Shown: positions 9,303-19,052 of the stretch, piece after piece
Position numbering within the stretch: the first letter of the stretch is position 1
Layout of the letters: the number at the start of each line of letters is the position of its first letter
DNA from: Mesorhizobium sp.
GTDB lineage: Bacteria > Pseudomonadota > Alphaproteobacteria > Rhizobiales > Rhizobiaceae
Reading direction: 5' to 3'
DNA length: 64,000 nucleotides
NCBI GenBank assembly: GCA_004020875.1
Contig: SAPZ01000027.1
Location: forward strand, 1 to 64,000
Made by a program: the position numbers and the translations under genes
The notes under the pieces: generated by a model
Told to the model about the DNA's origin: nothing
Seen by the model: the letters and a program-made list of their open reading frames with translations, nothing else
The model's database searches: none

Positions 9303-11177
9303 TCAGACCAGCGTTTTCTGCCTGGCGCGTCCCGTCTCGTAGCGCCTGCGTGCCTCACGCACTCGTTCCAGGCCGGAAACTTCGGCAACGCCGACTTCCC
9401 ACCACAGACCGGCTCCGAGCGAGCCGCCCCGTTTCTCGGCCTTCACCACAATCACTGCGGGACCATTGACAGTTTTGGCCTGGGCGAGCGCTTCGGCAAG
9501 GCCATCTGGATCGGAAGCGGAAAACACCGCACAGCCCATCGATCGCGCGTTTGCGGCATAGTCAACGTCGACATAGTCGCCGTCGGGCTGGCGCCCCTCA
9601 GCCGAGCGTCGGCGGAACTCGTTGCCGAAATTGTCCGCGCCTGTTGAGTCCTGCTGAAGTGCCCTGATGCACTGGAATCCCCAGTTCTCGATAACGACAG
9701 TGATCATCCGGGCCCCCTCCTGCACTGCCGTCACCAGCTCGGTCGGCCCCATCAGATAGGTGCCGTCTCCGATGACCACGAACACGGTGCCCCTGTTTTC
9801 GCGCGCGATCGCGACACCCAGCCCTGCAGGTATCTCATGACCCATGCACGAAAAGCCGAACTCGATGAAACACTCGCTGCCTGCCGAATTGTCCCAGGCT
9901 TTCATGATCTCGCCCGGCGGCGTGCCTGCCGCGGCAATCACCACGTCTCCCTTGGCCGCCGCCTGGTTGACCTTGGCAATGATCGTCCCCTGCCTGAGAG
10001 GTGCCCCCTGCTCATGCGAGATCGACGCTCCGTACTGCTCGAGCCACGTATCGACCGAACACCGAACCTCGCTTCGAAAGCTGTCGGTGGTAGCATAGCC
10101 CTTGGCTGCCAGCGCCTTGCCGAGTGCTTCGAGAGCCAGTCTGGCATCAGCAACCACTGGCTCGGCGCCGAGCTTGTGGGCATCCTGCGCATTGACGTTG
10201 ACTGAAAGATAGCGGGTCCCGCTGTTGAAATGCGATCGCGAGGCGGTCGTAAAATCTGTCAGCCGTGTGCCCACCGCAATCACAAGATCGGCTTTTTCAC
10301 CAATCCTTGCGGCCGCCGCCGTTCCCGTCGTGCCGCCGCCTCCCAGAAGCAGCGATGCGCCTTGCGACACTCCCTTGCCGGCGAATGTTTCCATGACAGG
10401 AATGCCGAAGCGGTTGCAGAAAGCCACGAGCTCGGCTTCGGCCGCGGCATAGCGGACTCCTCCCCCCGCAATGATCAGAGGCCGGCTCGACTGGGAGATC
10501 ATGTCCGCTGCACGAGCAATCTCGTCGGCATTCGGGCTTGCCCGGCGAATTCGCCACACACGTTTTTCGAAGAACCCTGCCGGATAGGAAAACGCCTCGC
10601 CCTGGACATCCTGGGGAAGCGAGATGGTGACAGCCCCGGTATGCGCCTGATCGACAAGGATGCGCATGGCCTCCGGCAGCGCCGTCAACAGCTGTTCAGG
10701 ACGCGAGATTCTGTCGAAGAATCGCGAGAGGGGCCGGAACGCATCGTTGACAGACAGGTCCGCCTCAAGCGGATGCTCGAGAAGCTGAAGGACGGTTCCC
10801 GGCCTGCGGTGCGCGAAGATGTCGGAAGGAAGCAGCAGCACTGGAACCCTGTTGATGGTGGCCGTTGCTGCCCCTGTGAGCATATTGGTGGAGCCCGGGC
10901 CAATCGAGGCGGAACATGCAAGCGTGGCGCGCCTGTTCTTTGCCTTTGCATAGCCCATGGCCGCATGAACCATCGCCTGCTCGTTCTTCGCCTGGTAGAA
11001 TGGCAGTCCGTCGCCATACTCCTCCAGCGCCTCGCCCATTCCGGCAACGTTTCCGTGTCCGAAGATGCCGAACATGCCCCCGATTAGGCGCTCCTGCAGC
11101 CCGTCATAATCCGAAAACTGCGACTTGAGGAACCGAACGACCGCCTGCGCAGCGGTAAGTAATACTGTCTCGACCAT
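9303..11177 (-). CDS. iolD: IolD-type ThDP-dependent trihydroxycyclohexanedione hydrolase
   Basis: A 624-residue thiamine-diphosphate enzyme of the acetolactate-synthase superfamily, at the length usual for IolD. Seen in order: the N-terminal activating glutamate region (YQAKNEQAMVHAAMGYAKA), the central domain, and the C-terminal ThDP/Mg motif beginning GDGTYLMGP and ending near ENWGFQC. IolD opens the ring of 3D-trihydroxycyclohexane-1,2-dione in inositol catabolism. A paralogue acting on another cyclitol is possible, because iolB, iolC and iolJ are not in the window. Operator site C precedes it. Confidence 0.82.
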   Translation of the reverse strand: MVETVLLTAAQAVVRFLKSQFSDYDGLQERLIGGMFGIFGHGNVAGMGEALEEYGDGLPFYQAKNEQAMVHAAMGYAKAKNRRATLACSASIGPGSTNMLTGAATATINRVPVLLLPSDIFAHRRPGTVLQLLEHPLEADLSVNDAFRPLSRFFDRISRPEQLLTALPEAMRILVDQAHTGAVTISLPQDVQGEAFSYPAGFFEKRVWRIRRASPNADEIARAADMISQSSRPLIIAGGGVRYAAAEAELVAFCNRFGIPVMETFAGKGVSQGASLLLGGGGTTGTAAAARIGEKADLVIAVGTRLTDFTTASRSHFNSGTRYLSVNVNAQDAHKLGAEPVVADARLALEALGKALAAKGYATTDSFRSEVRCSVDTWLEQYGASISHEQGAPLRQGTIIAKVNQAAAKGDVVIAAAGTPPGEIMKAWDNSAGSECFIEFGFSCMGHEIPAGLGVAIARENRGTVFVVIGDGTYLMGPTELVTAVQEGARMITVVIENWGFQCIRALQQDSTGADNFGNEFRRRSAEGRQPDGDYVDVDYAANARSMGCAVFSASDPDGLAEALAQAKTVNGPAVIVVKAEKRGGSLGAGLWWEVGVAEVSGLERVREARRRYETGRARQKTLV

Positions 11178-11196
11178 TTTCTGCGTTTCCGAATCT

Positions 11197-11210
11197 TGAC
11201 TAGCTATGCA
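11197..11210. promoter_or_regulatory. LacI-type operator, site C
   Basis: TGACTAGCTATGCA matches 12 of 14 positions of the palindrome and sits 20 bases upstream of the minus-strand IolD-type start codon. Confidence 0.6.
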
Positions 11211-11299
11211 TTTTGGGGTCTGAGTATGGCTATTCCGCCAGCCTGCCGGCCTCCGAGCCCCCTTCTAAGGCAAAAACCGGGGCAAGAGAAGATAGAAAT

Positions 11300-11313
11300 T
11301 GAAATGCTATGCA
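11300..11313. promoter_or_regulatory. LacI-type operator half-site, site D
   Basis: The right half GCTATGCA is intact and the left half is degenerate (TGAAAT). It lies just upstream of the plus-strand SDR start at 11321, so both sides of this divergent spacer carry the motif. Confidence 0.5.
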
Positions 11314-11320
11314 AAATCCA

Positions 11321-12061
11321 ATGAAGCGCTTCGACGGCAAGGTTGTAATGGTTACTGGCGCATCGACTGGCATAGGCCTGGAGACTATACGCCGCATCCG
11401 GTGCGAAGGTGGCCTTGTGGCAGCTGCCCACAGACGTGACCCATCCTCGGTGGACGTCGATGGGGCTTTTTCAGTTCACCTCGACGTCACATCATCCGAT
11501 GCGTGGGAGCAGGCTGTATCCCTTGTGGTCGAGCGGTTCGGCCGTCTGGATGTGCTGGTCAACAACGCAGGTGCACGGGCAAGTGGAGGCATCGAGCAGA
11601 CCAGCCTCGAACTTTGGCACGAAATGGTCGAGACCAATCTCACAAGCGTTTTCCTCGGTTGCCGCGCAGCAGTTCCCCGGTTGAGAGCCGCCGGAGGGGG
11701 CGCCATCGTCAACGTCGGTTCCATCACTGGCATTCGCGGCACCGAGAACATGGTCGCCTACAGCGCGTCGAAGAGCGGTATAACCACCCTGACGGCATCG
11801 CTGGCGCTCGATCTGGCACGCGACCGGATCCGGGTGAACGCCGTCTGCCCGGCAGCCATCGGCACGCGCATGGTGACCTCCTGGCTGGGCGCTGCGGAGG
11901 ATCCGGATGCGGCCACCCGGGCGGTTGTGTCGAAACATCCCATCGGCCGGGTCGGCAGGCCCGAGGAGGTGGCCTCGGTGGTCGCCTTCCTCGCGAGTGA
12001 CGACGCCAGCTTCATGACCGGCCTCGCCATCCCCGTCGATGGCGGGCGATCCATTCGGTAG
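11321..12061 (+). CDS. SDR family oxidoreductase
   Basis: About 246 residues from ATG 11321; an in-frame ATG at 11309 falls inside the operator half-site. It has TGASTGIG, NNAGARASGG, an active-site SITG and YSASK, and the C-terminal PVDGGRSIR, all typical of classical FabG-like SDRs. It is divergent from the IolD-type gene and is followed after 31 bases by a Gfo/Idh gene on the same strand, so the two are likely co-transcribed. Confidence 0.85.
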   Translation: MKRFDGKVVMVTGASTGIGLETIRRIRCEGGLVAAAHRRDPSSVDVDGAFSVHLDVTSSDAWEQAVSLVVERFGRLDVLVNNAGARASGGIEQTSLELWHEMVETNLTSVFLGCRAAVPRLRAAGGGAIVNVGSITGIRGTENMVAYSASKSGITTLTASLALDLARDRIRVNAVCPAAIGTRMVTSWLGAAEDPDAATRAVVSKHPIGRVGRPEEVASVVAFLASDDASFMTGLAIPVDGGRSIR

Positions 12062-12092
12062 AAAAACCAAGAGCAGCCCAGGAGAGCAGCAC

Positions 12093-13220
12093 GTGCAACG
12101 TTTGAGATTTGGTATTGTCGGGTCGGGTTACATGGCCAAGACCCACAGCCTGGCGCTCAGGAACCTTGAAGGCTTCCTCTGGCCGGACATGCCGCGGATC
12201 GAAATGGTTCGACTTGCCGACATAAACGCCCGTCTTGCAGAAGATAGCGCACGACGGTGGGGGTGGGCGGAAGCAACCACGGACTGGAAACGGATTACCC
12301 GGGCCGATGACATAGACGTCGTTGTCATCATAACGCCCAACGACAGCCACGAGGAAATCGCCTGCGACGCCTTTGCCCATGGCAAACATGTCTTTTGTGA
12401 AAAGCCGCTCGCCAGCTCGGCCGCCTCCGCACAACGCATGGCAGAGGCCGCCAGCCGGTCCGGCAAGGTCAACATGGTGAACTTCGTCTACCGCTGCTGG
12501 CCCGCGGTCCAGTTTGCGAGAAAGCTCGTCGATGACGGCGAACTCGGTGAGCTGCGCCACTTCGAGGGACATTTCTTCCAGGACTATGCCAACGCCCCGG
12601 ATCTCCCGTACGCTTGGCGGTTCGACAGCACCCGGTCCGGCGCCGGCGCCGGCGGGGATCTCGGCTCTCACATATCCGATATCGCGGTCGCGCTTGTAGG
12701 TCCCGTTGCACGGGTTGCTGCATCTTCGCGAACCTATTTTGCGCAGCGGCCTGAGGGAGCGGCCATGCGCGATGTGACCGTCGATGACATGATGACCACG
12801 TTGGTGGAATTCAGGTCGGGAGCAACGGGCTCGGTTCATTCATCCTGGGCAGCAACCGGTCATAAGAGTGACCTTGCCTTCACCCTGATCGGCTCCCGTG
12901 GAGCCCTGTCGTTCAGTTGGGAGCGCAACAACGAAATCCATCTCTACACCGAGGCGGAGCAAAAGGACCGCAACGGCTTCCGCCGCATCATGATTGGCGG
13001 CATCCATCCGGAAGCCGAGCCGTTCTGGTATGCGCAGGGGCAAGGCCTTGGCTATGGCGAGGCATTCGTGATCACGGCTCGCCGTCTTGTCGAGGCAATC
13101 GCGAAAAATGACACCTCGGCATCGCCGAGTTTTGCAGAGGCCGCCCATGTGAACGCCATCATAGAAGCGACCGTCAAGGCTGCCGCGACGAGAGAGTGGC
13201 AGGAGGTCGCGGGGGGCTGA
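12093..13220 (+). CDS. Gfo/Idh/MocA family oxidoreductase with GTG start
   Basis: About 375 residues. The start is placed at GTG 12093 because AGGAG lies just upstream (about 12081-12085) and the Rossmann motif (FGIVGSGYMAKTHS) follows at once; an upstream ATG at 12039 overlaps the SDR gene and adds unrelated residues. The EKP motif (HVFCEKPLASS) and GGDLGSHISDIAVALVG, with the Asp and His, are present. It resembles the family member at 3903 in its N-terminal layout. Confidence 0.82.
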   Translation: MQRLRFGIVGSGYMAKTHSLALRNLEGFLWPDMPRIEMVRLADINARLAEDSARRWGWAEATTDWKRITRADDIDVVVIITPNDSHEEIACDAFAHGKHVFCEKPLASSAASAQRMAEAASRSGKVNMVNFVYRCWPAVQFARKLVDDGELGELRHFEGHFFQDYANAPDLPYAWRFDSTRSGAGAGGDLGSHISDIAVALVGPVARVAASSRTYFAQRPEGAAMRDVTVDDMMTTLVEFRSGATGSVHSSWAATGHKSDLAFTLIGSRGALSFSWERNNEIHLYTEAEQKDRNGFRRIMIGGIHPEAEPFWYAQGQGLGYGEAFVITARRLVEAIAKNDTSASPSFAEAAHVNAIIEATVKAAATREWQEVAGG

Positions 13221-13259
13221 GCCGCGGTATCTCTGATCGAGGGCTGGGGGCTGCGCTTT

Positions 13260-13304
13260 TCAGGCCGGGTGGTGGGTTCACGAGAGCCTTATTACCCGGC
13301 CTGA
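13260..13304. terminator. Inverted repeat between converging genes, possible terminator
   Basis: TCAGGCCGGGT (13260-13270) and ACCCGGCCTGA (13294-13304) form a perfect 11-bp inverted repeat with a 23-base loop. It sits where the 12093 (+) and 13278 (-) genes converge, with the second arm inside the last codons of the latter. T-rich stretches flank both sides, so it could terminate in both directions. Confidence 0.45.
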
Positions 13305-14291
13305 TTTCATTGATTCTTCGGCTGCCGCCGCGATCTCGAGTGCCTTCAGGCCATCGGCGGCACCAGGCGACATGGCGCCTCCTTCCTGCAGCCGTCTTAC
13401 AAAATAGTCGATCTCCCGCCGGTAAGCATCAGCATACCGTTCAAGAAAGAAAGGCAGCGGCTTGCCAGATACGCCTCCCTGAGAGTTCCAGGCGACGACG
13501 GGGGAGGACAGGACATTGGCGAGCTGGAGCATGCCGTTCGCACCGAGGACTTCGATGCGCTGGTCATAACCATACGTAGCGCGCCAGGAGTTGTTGATCG
13601 AGACGAGCGCTCCGGAAGGCATTGTCAGGGTAACGATGACGGTGTCAGCGTGTCCAGCCGCAGCGATGCGCGGGTCAGTCCGCGAAGCGCCCACCGCATG
13701 GACACTTTCCGGTTCCTCACCGGTCAGCCACCGCGCCATGTCAATGTCATGGATGGTGGTCTCACGAAGGATGCCGCCCGAAGCCACGATATAATCAAGC
13801 GGCGGTGGCGTGGGATCACGGCTGGTCAGCAGTACCAGCTCAGGCGTTCCAGCCTCACCCTGCCGCAACCGCGAGGCCAGTGACGAAAAGCCCGGGTCAA
13901 AGCGACGGTTGAATGCCAATAGGAAGGGTGTGCCGGTCGCCTCTACGGCAGCCACCAGCGAACGGACGGTATCAAGATCGCGTGCGAGTGGCTTTTCACA
14001 GAAGATGGCCTTTCGGCGCGCCAGCGCCTGGTCAATCAGTCCGGGATGGGTGGAGGCAGCGCTGGCAATGACGATCGCATCGATGTCCGGGTCGTCGAAC
14101 ACCTCCGCCGGCAGGCGCACCTGCGACTGAAATTTTTCCGCCAGCTGCCGGGCGCCCGTGACGTCGGGGTCGACGACTGCAGCGAGCGCTGCGCGGGAGT
14201 GCCTCGCAATGTTTTCAGCATGTATGGTGCCCATGCGGCCGGCCCCGAACAGCGCCAGCTGCAGCTGCCTGTGTCCTGGCATATCTTCCAC
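13278..14291 (-). CDS. Gfo/Idh/MocA family oxidoreductase, inositol 2-dehydrogenase-like
   Basis: A 337-residue protein with ALFGAGRMGTIHAENIA at residues about 13-29, EKP in IFCEKPLARD, AFNRRFDP and TIHDIDMARWLTGEEPESVHAVG. This set of motifs is close to that of inositol 2-dehydrogenase (IolG) proteins, where Lys of EKP and the Asp/His pair act in catalysis. It is the last gene of the transporter operon starting at 18951, which supports the imported compound being its substrate. Confidence 0.83.
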   Translation of the reverse strand: MEDMPGHRQLQLALFGAGRMGTIHAENIARHSRAALAAVVDPDVTGARQLAEKFQSQVRLPAEVFDDPDIDAIVIASAASTHPGLIDQALARRKAIFCEKPLARDLDTVRSLVAAVEATGTPFLLAFNRRFDPGFSSLASRLRQGEAGTPELVLLTSRDPTPPPLDYIVASGGILRETTIHDIDMARWLTGEEPESVHAVGASRTDPRIAAAGHADTVIVTLTMPSGALVSINNSWRATYGYDQRIEVLGANGMLQLANVLSSPVVAWNSQGGVSGKPLPFFLERYADAYRREIDYFVRRLQEGGAMSPGAADGLKALEIAAAAEESMKSGRVIRLS

Positions 14292-14301
14292 CTTCCGGGC
14301 C

Positions 14302-15309
14302 CTACTTGATGATGCCGATCTTCTCGCGATCGATCGTTACAGCCACGGCGATGACGATGACTACGCCGAAGACAATGTTCTGGTAGGCCGGATTCAGGCC
14401 GACAATGACCGTACCGATGCGCACCAGTCCGGCTATCAGCCCGCCAACGAGGGCGCAGGCTATGCCCCCTATGCCTCCTGAAATGGCTGTTCCACCGACA
14501 ACTACCCCGACAATTGCCGGGAGGAGATAATTGTTCGCCATGGCAGGCGAACTGTAGCCGGTCTGGCCAAGCAGGAGCAGGCCGGCGAGCGAGGCACACA
14601 CTGCGGAAATGGCGAAAGCGAACACTTTGACGCGAAGGGTCTTCACGCCAGACAGAAGGGCCGCCCTTTCTGAAGCCCCGACAGCAAAGATCTCGCGACC
14701 GAGGCGGGTAAACCGGAACAGGATGCCGAGGACGGCCGCCGAGACGATTACGACGATCACGCCGTTCGGGAGTCCGGCCGTGCGCCCGCCGAAGAAAGAG
14801 ATGATGGCCGACGGTTGCGACAGAGGGGCAGCGGTAGCGTTCGAGATGAAGTGCGTAACACCATAGAGCATCCCCAGCGAGCCGAAGCTAACGACAAAGG
14901 ACGGAATCTGGGCCCGGTGATGAACATAGCCCTGTAATGCCCCGACGAGGCCGGCAAGCATGATAACCGCGACGAATGCCATCTCGCCCATTGTCGGGTT
15001 GAGGATAACGAATGCGACGGCGGCAAACGAGGCCATGGTTGCGACGGATAGGTCGATGCCGCCCAACAGGATGACGACCGCACTGCCCATGACAAGCATG
15101 AGCAGTGGTGTGGCATCCGTTGCCAGAGCAGCCAGCGCACGCAGCGACAAGAGCTTGGGCTGGACCCACGCTATTGTCGAGAACAATCCAGCAAGCGCTA
15201 TAGCCGGAACGGCGATCGACTTCAGCTTGCGAGCGATCTCGATGCGCCTGACCGAAGCGGTCTGCGCGCTACCCTGCCCGGCGGGAGTTTCTGTTTGGTC
15301 CTTACTCAT
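14302..15309 (-). CDS. Ribose-type ABC transporter permease
   Basis: About 335 residues from ATG 15309, which overlaps the ATPase stop codon (ATGA). It is a hydrophobic protein of the BPD_transp_2 (RbsC/XylH) family with several membrane segments and the family motif LGGIDLSVATMASF around residue 80-95. It would form the membrane channel with the permease at 16823. Two separate permease genes suggest a heterodimeric channel. Confidence 0.88.
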   Translation of the reverse strand: MSKDQTETPAGQGSAQTASVRRIEIARKLKSIAVPAIALAGLFSTIAWVQPKLLSLRALAALATDATPLLMLVMGSAVVILLGGIDLSVATMASFAAVAFVILNPTMGEMAFVAVIMLAGLVGALQGYVHHRAQIPSFVVSFGSLGMLYGVTHFISNATAAPLSQPSAIISFFGGRTAGLPNGVIVVIVSAAVLGILFRFTRLGREIFAVGASERAALLSGVKTLRVKVFAFAISAVCASLAGLLLLGQTGYSSPAMANNYLLPAIVGVVVGGTAISGGIGGIACALVGGLIAGLVRIGTVIVGLNPAYQNIVFGVVIVIAVAVTIDREKIGIIK

Positions 15310-16826
15310 ACCATGGCCTCGACGATTTCTTCGGGTCTCGGCTTGTGCAGACAAAGATCCTCGAATCTGGCTGACACTTCGCCATCGCGCATGACGATCA
15401 CCGTATCCGCCATACCCAGCGTCTCCTCCAGTGTCTCTGAGACGAAGACGATCGTCAGCCCCTGTCGGGCGAGCTCCCTCATGACGCCGAAGAGATCGGC
15501 CTTGGCGCCAGGATCAAGACCACGTGTCGGGTGATCGAGGATGAGAACCTGGAGCCGGTCCGACATCAGCCATTTGGCGAGAGAAACCTTCTGCTGGTTG
15601 CCTCCGCTCAGTCGCTCGACATATTCCACCGGCGAAGGCGTCTTGACCCTGAGCCTGTTGATCCAGGATAGCGCGTGCGCCGTTTCCTTCCTCCGGTTGA
15701 TCAGTCCAGCCCTTCCCATCTGCGGACCGAAGGTAAGGACGATGTTTTCAAGGACGGTTCGCCCGACGATGACACCTTCGAGTTTTCGTTCTGCGGGGAC
15801 ATACCCGACACCGGCACGGATTGCTGCATCTGGAAGGGCGGATGCTGCCAGTTCCTCGCCGGCGACGCTAACGCTACCGCCCACTCCGTCCTCTGCACCG
15901 AAGATGGCACGACAGAAGGCTTCGGCCCCCGATCCGGCCACGCCCGTGACGGCGACGATTTCGCCGGGCCTTGCTGAAAGCGACACCTCGCGAAACCTGC
16001 CAGGTGCCGAGAGGCCGCGGACCACAAGCCGTGGCGAGGAGGCCCCGACCGGCTCGCGGCCACTTTCCTGATAGTAGTCGTCGGAACGACGCGAGCCGAC
16101 CATCAAATGATAGAGTTCCTCGTGGTTCGTGGTATCGCGCGTTCTTTCCGCGACATTCTCGCCATTGACCATCACGTGCACGCGGTCAGAGATTTCCAAA
16201 ACCTCCTCCATCCGGTGCGACACGAAAACGATCGATGCCCGAGCCCGCAGCCGCCTGATCTGGCGAAACAGGTCGTCGACTTCTGACGGGCTCAGCAATG
16301 ACGTGGGTTCGTCGAACAGGATGACAAGTGGCTGGTCAACGAGCTCCTCTATTGCCAGCACTTTGGCGAACTCGACCATTTGCCGGTCCGAGAAGCTGAG
16401 CGCGTCAACCCTGGTGTCAGGAGCGATGTCGCACTCAAGCTTTGCGAGCTGTCGCGCAGCCTCCCGATTGAGGCCTCTCCAATTGTAGATGCCGAACCGG
16501 CGGTGCGGCGACGGCTTGTCGAAAAAGATGTTCTCGGCAACGGTGAGGTTCGGGATGAGCGACTGCTCCTGGTGGACAAGTCCGATCCCCAACCTCGCCG
16601 CAGCCAGTGGCGACCATATCACTGCCTCCTGGCCCCGTAGGCTGAGACTGCCGGTGCTGGGCTGTTCCATGCCCGAAAGCACCTTCAGGAGCGTGGATTT
16701 GCCGGAACCATTCTGGCCAATGAGGCCCAGAACCTCGTTCGGGCGCAGCTCCAAGCTGACGTCGTGGAGGGCACGTACACCCGGATAAGCCTTGCCGATG
16801 TTGCTGGCCGCAAGAACCGGGGTCAT
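15306..16826 (-). CDS. Ribose-type ABC transporter ATP-binding protein (RbsA/MglA family)
   Basis: A 506-residue double ATPase. The first half has Walker A GQNGSGKST, a degenerate signature FSDRQMVEF and Walker B ILFDEPTSLL. The second half has the usual weak Walker A (GVAGSGAEAF), a full LSGGNQQK signature, and Walker B LILDHPTRGLD, where the catalytic Glu is His. This asymmetry is common in the family. It energises import by the permeases on either side and overlaps the upstream permease by 4 bases. Confidence 0.9.
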   Translation of the reverse strand: MTPVLAASNIGKAYPGVRALHDVSLELRPNEVLGLIGQNGSGKSTLLKVLSGMEQPSTGSLSLRGQEAVIWSPLAAARLGIGLVHQEQSLIPNLTVAENIFFDKPSPHRRFGIYNWRGLNREAARQLAKLECDIAPDTRVDALSFSDRQMVEFAKVLAIEELVDQPLVILFDEPTSLLSPSEVDDLFRQIRRLRARASIVFVSHRMEEVLEISDRVHVMVNGENVAERTRDTTNHEELYHLMVGSRRSDDYYQESGREPVGASSPRLVVRGLSAPGRFREVSLSARPGEIVAVTGVAGSGAEAFCRAIFGAEDGVGGSVSVAGEELAASALPDAAIRAGVGYVPAERKLEGVIVGRTVLENIVLTFGPQMGRAGLINRRKETAHALSWINRLRVKTPSPVEYVERLSGGNQQKVSLAKWLMSDRLQVLILDHPTRGLDPGAKADLFGVMRELARQGLTIVFVSETLEETLGMADTVIVMRDGEVSARFEDLCLHKPRPEEIVEAMV

Positions 16827-17863
16827 TTCACGATCCTTAGGCGCGCACGAAGGCTCCAGTTGCCGACCACCAGGGCACCGATAATGGTCAGCCCCTCGGC
16901 GACATGCCGCAAATAGGGGTCAACCCCAAGCTGGATCATCCCGTTGCGCAGGACCTCCAGAATGAACACCCCGATTATGGAGTGGAGCACGCCGCCTGTG
17001 CCGCCACTGAGAAGCGTTCCGCCAATCACGGCAGCGCTGACTGCCGGGAACAGGAACCCCTCACCCGCGGCCGGATTGCCGACCGCCAGTTGAGCGGAGA
17101 TCATGACGCCGCCAACACCGGAAATCAGCCCCATGAGAGCAAAGGCCAGTATCTTGTGAAGACGGACGTGCCGTCCTGACTGCTTCGTGGTTTTTTCATC
17201 CCGGCCGATTGCATAGGAAATCCGCCCGAACTGGGTGTAGGTCTGAACCAGCCACCCAAGCACCGCCAAAGCAAGAGCCAGAAAAACAAGCGCTGAAACG
17301 CCAAAGCTCTTGTCTAGCGCGAGGCGTGTAAGCCGTTCATCGAGTATCTGCGGCTGCCTGCCCGGGAAAAGCAGAGTGGCGATGCCCAGTCCGACAAACC
17401 ACGTTGCAAGCGTGACAATCAGGGAAGGCAGGCGCAGCATTGTATAGACAAGGCCGTTAACGAGGCCAAAGGCCGACCCGAGGAATGCGCCGGCCAGAAT
17501 GGCCCACCAGCCTAGGTCGAACCCGGTCACCGAATTGGCAATGAGTAGCGAGACCAGCATGCTCGAGGCTGCCATGACCCCCTCGATCGACAGGTCAATC
17601 GAGCCCTGGATCAGGATGAAAGAAAGGCCCACCACCAGGACAACCGGGATCGCACTTGATTCCAGAATGACTTCTAGGTTGCCGGCGGAAAGGAACTGCC
17701 CGCTCGTCGCCGAAAAGACCAGGATCAGGACCCCAAGTGTCGCGACCGGACCGAGCTCCCTCAGCGGAAAACGCCGCCTCGATGTAACCCTGTCCTGGCC
17801 CGTTAGCCTCCCCGCGCTCTTGTGCGGGGGGGCCTCGGCGGTTGCATTCTGCGTGAAAGTCAT
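16823..17863 (-). CDS. Ribose-type ABC transporter permease
   Basis: A 346-residue membrane protein of the RbsC family with a roughly 45-residue hydrophilic N-terminus, then membrane segments, including IQGSIDLSIEGVMAASS, the variant of the family's GGIDLSVGS motif. The C-terminal GGTLLSGGTGGVLHS is also typical. It lies between the binding-protein gene (17 bases upstream) and the ATPase gene (4-base overlap). Confidence 0.88.
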   Translation of the reverse strand: MTFTQNATAEAPPHKSAGRLTGQDRVTSRRRFPLRELGPVATLGVLILVFSATSGQFLSAGNLEVILESSAIPVVLVVGLSFILIQGSIDLSIEGVMAASSMLVSLLIANSVTGFDLGWWAILAGAFLGSAFGLVNGLVYTMLRLPSLIVTLATWFVGLGIATLLFPGRQPQILDERLTRLALDKSFGVSALVFLALALAVLGWLVQTYTQFGRISYAIGRDEKTTKQSGRHVRLHKILAFALMGLISGVGGVMISAQLAVGNPAAGEGFLFPAVSAAVIGGTLLSGGTGGVLHSIIGVFILEVLRNGMIQLGVDPYLRHVAEGLTIIGALVVGNWSLRARLRIVK

Positions 17864-17880
17864 AGCCTGCCGGTTCCAGC

Positions 17881-18951
17881 TTACTTGTTGGCGCCGGCGG
17901 GAATCTGGCCGACCGAGGAAGCCCAGAAATTGGCTTTTACCTTGTCGTAACTGAAGGCTGCGGGGTCATTCTTCTTGGCAAGGATCGCGTCGACATTGTC
18001 CTTGTTGACCAGCGTCTGCGACAGGTAAAAGTCGCGTTGCTCCTTGCCCAGCTTGGAAAGATCGATGTCGCCTGTAATCGCACCGAAGGCAAGAGCCGTC
18101 GCGGTAGCGCCCTGGACGAAGCCATCTATGTACATCGTCGAAAGCATCTCACCCGTCTTGACCAGGTGCATGGCATCACTTGACCCGTCAGATCCCGTCA
18201 CCGGAATCTTTCCTGCCAGGCCCTGCTCACGCAGGGCAGCCACGGCACCCAGCGCCATCCCGTCGTTCTCCGAAAAAATGCCATTCAGGCTCGCGCCATA
18301 TTTTGTGAGCCAGGCCCGGGTAATTTCCTGCCCCTGGGTCTGGTCCCAGTTGCCGACCTGAACGTCCACAAGCTTCATACCGGGGCATTCGGCGACAGCC
18401 TTTTTCAGACCGGCGAGACGCTGCTTGGCAGGCGGGTTGTCGGGAATTCCCTCGAGCGCAACGATGTTGCCTTTGCCCTTGAGGGCCTTGCACAGCTCCA
18501 TGCCGTTCCGGTAACCGGAATCAACTCCGTCAAATGATATGTTGGCAACCCAGGCATCGGGCGCCGTATCCCAGGGATGAATGTCGTCGGGCCGATTCCA
18601 CAGGTTTACGATCTTGGCGCCCGCATCACCCGCACGCTCCACGATGGCCTTCGTAAAGGCGTTGGACGCAGGGTCGACGGCAATCGCGCAACCTTCGCAG
18701 CCTGTGGCAAAGACCGCCCCGAACTGTTCGAGCAATTTCTGCCCGTTGAAATCGCTGACAATGACGTTGACGTCCTTGCCCTTTGATCCAGCGACGGCCT
18801 TTGCCCCCTCGATAAATGCCGCCCAGTACTCGCTGGACGCGCTCCCGACACCCACATAGACCTTCCCAAGGTCCCCTGCGAACGCAGCCGGACCCGATAG
18901 CGACAGAATGCCTAAACCGAGTGCAAGCTTCCTCTTGAGATTCCTTATCAT
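17881..18951 (-). CDS. Sugar ABC transporter substrate-binding protein
   Basis: About 356 residues from ATG 18951, chosen for the strong GGGAGGAAG site upstream and a signal peptide directly after it (KRKLALGLGILSLSGPAAFA, cleavage likely after AFA). The mature part is a ribose/xylose-type periplasmic binding protein: WAAFIEGAKAVA, VIVSDFNGQKLLEQ, CEGCAIAVDPASNAF, NGIFSENDGMALGAVAALRE and VTGSDGSSDAMHL. It is the first gene of the importer operon and is preceded by two tandem operators. Confidence 0.9.
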   Translation of the reverse strand: MIRNLKRKLALGLGILSLSGPAAFAGDLGKVYVGVGSASSEYWAAFIEGAKAVAGSKGKDVNVIVSDFNGQKLLEQFGAVFATGCEGCAIAVDPASNAFTKAIVERAGDAGAKIVNLWNRPDDIHPWDTAPDAWVANISFDGVDSGYRNGMELCKALKGKGNIVALEGIPDNPPAKQRLAGLKKAVAECPGMKLVDVQVGNWDQTQGQEITRAWLTKYGASLNGIFSENDGMALGAVAALREQGLAGKIPVTGSDGSSDAMHLVKTGEMLSTMYIDGFVQGATATALAFGAITGDIDLSKLGKEQRDFYLSQTLVNKDNVDAILAKKNDPAAFSYDKVKANFWASSVGQIPAGANK

Positions 18952-19014
18952 GGCTTCCTCCCTGCTCATGAACCCAACCCGCCAGAAGCGGGGCGTTATC
19001 ACCAAACGCCATTT

Positions 19015-19052
19015 TGCATAGCAATGCAATAGGAATCTTGCATTGCTATGCG
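19015..19052. promoter_or_regulatory. Tandem LacI-type operators, site E
   Basis: TGCATAGCAATGCA (19015-19028) and TGCATTGCTATGCG (19039-19052) are spaced 24 bases start to start, about two helical turns. They lie upstream of the binding-protein start at 18951. Confidence 0.72.
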
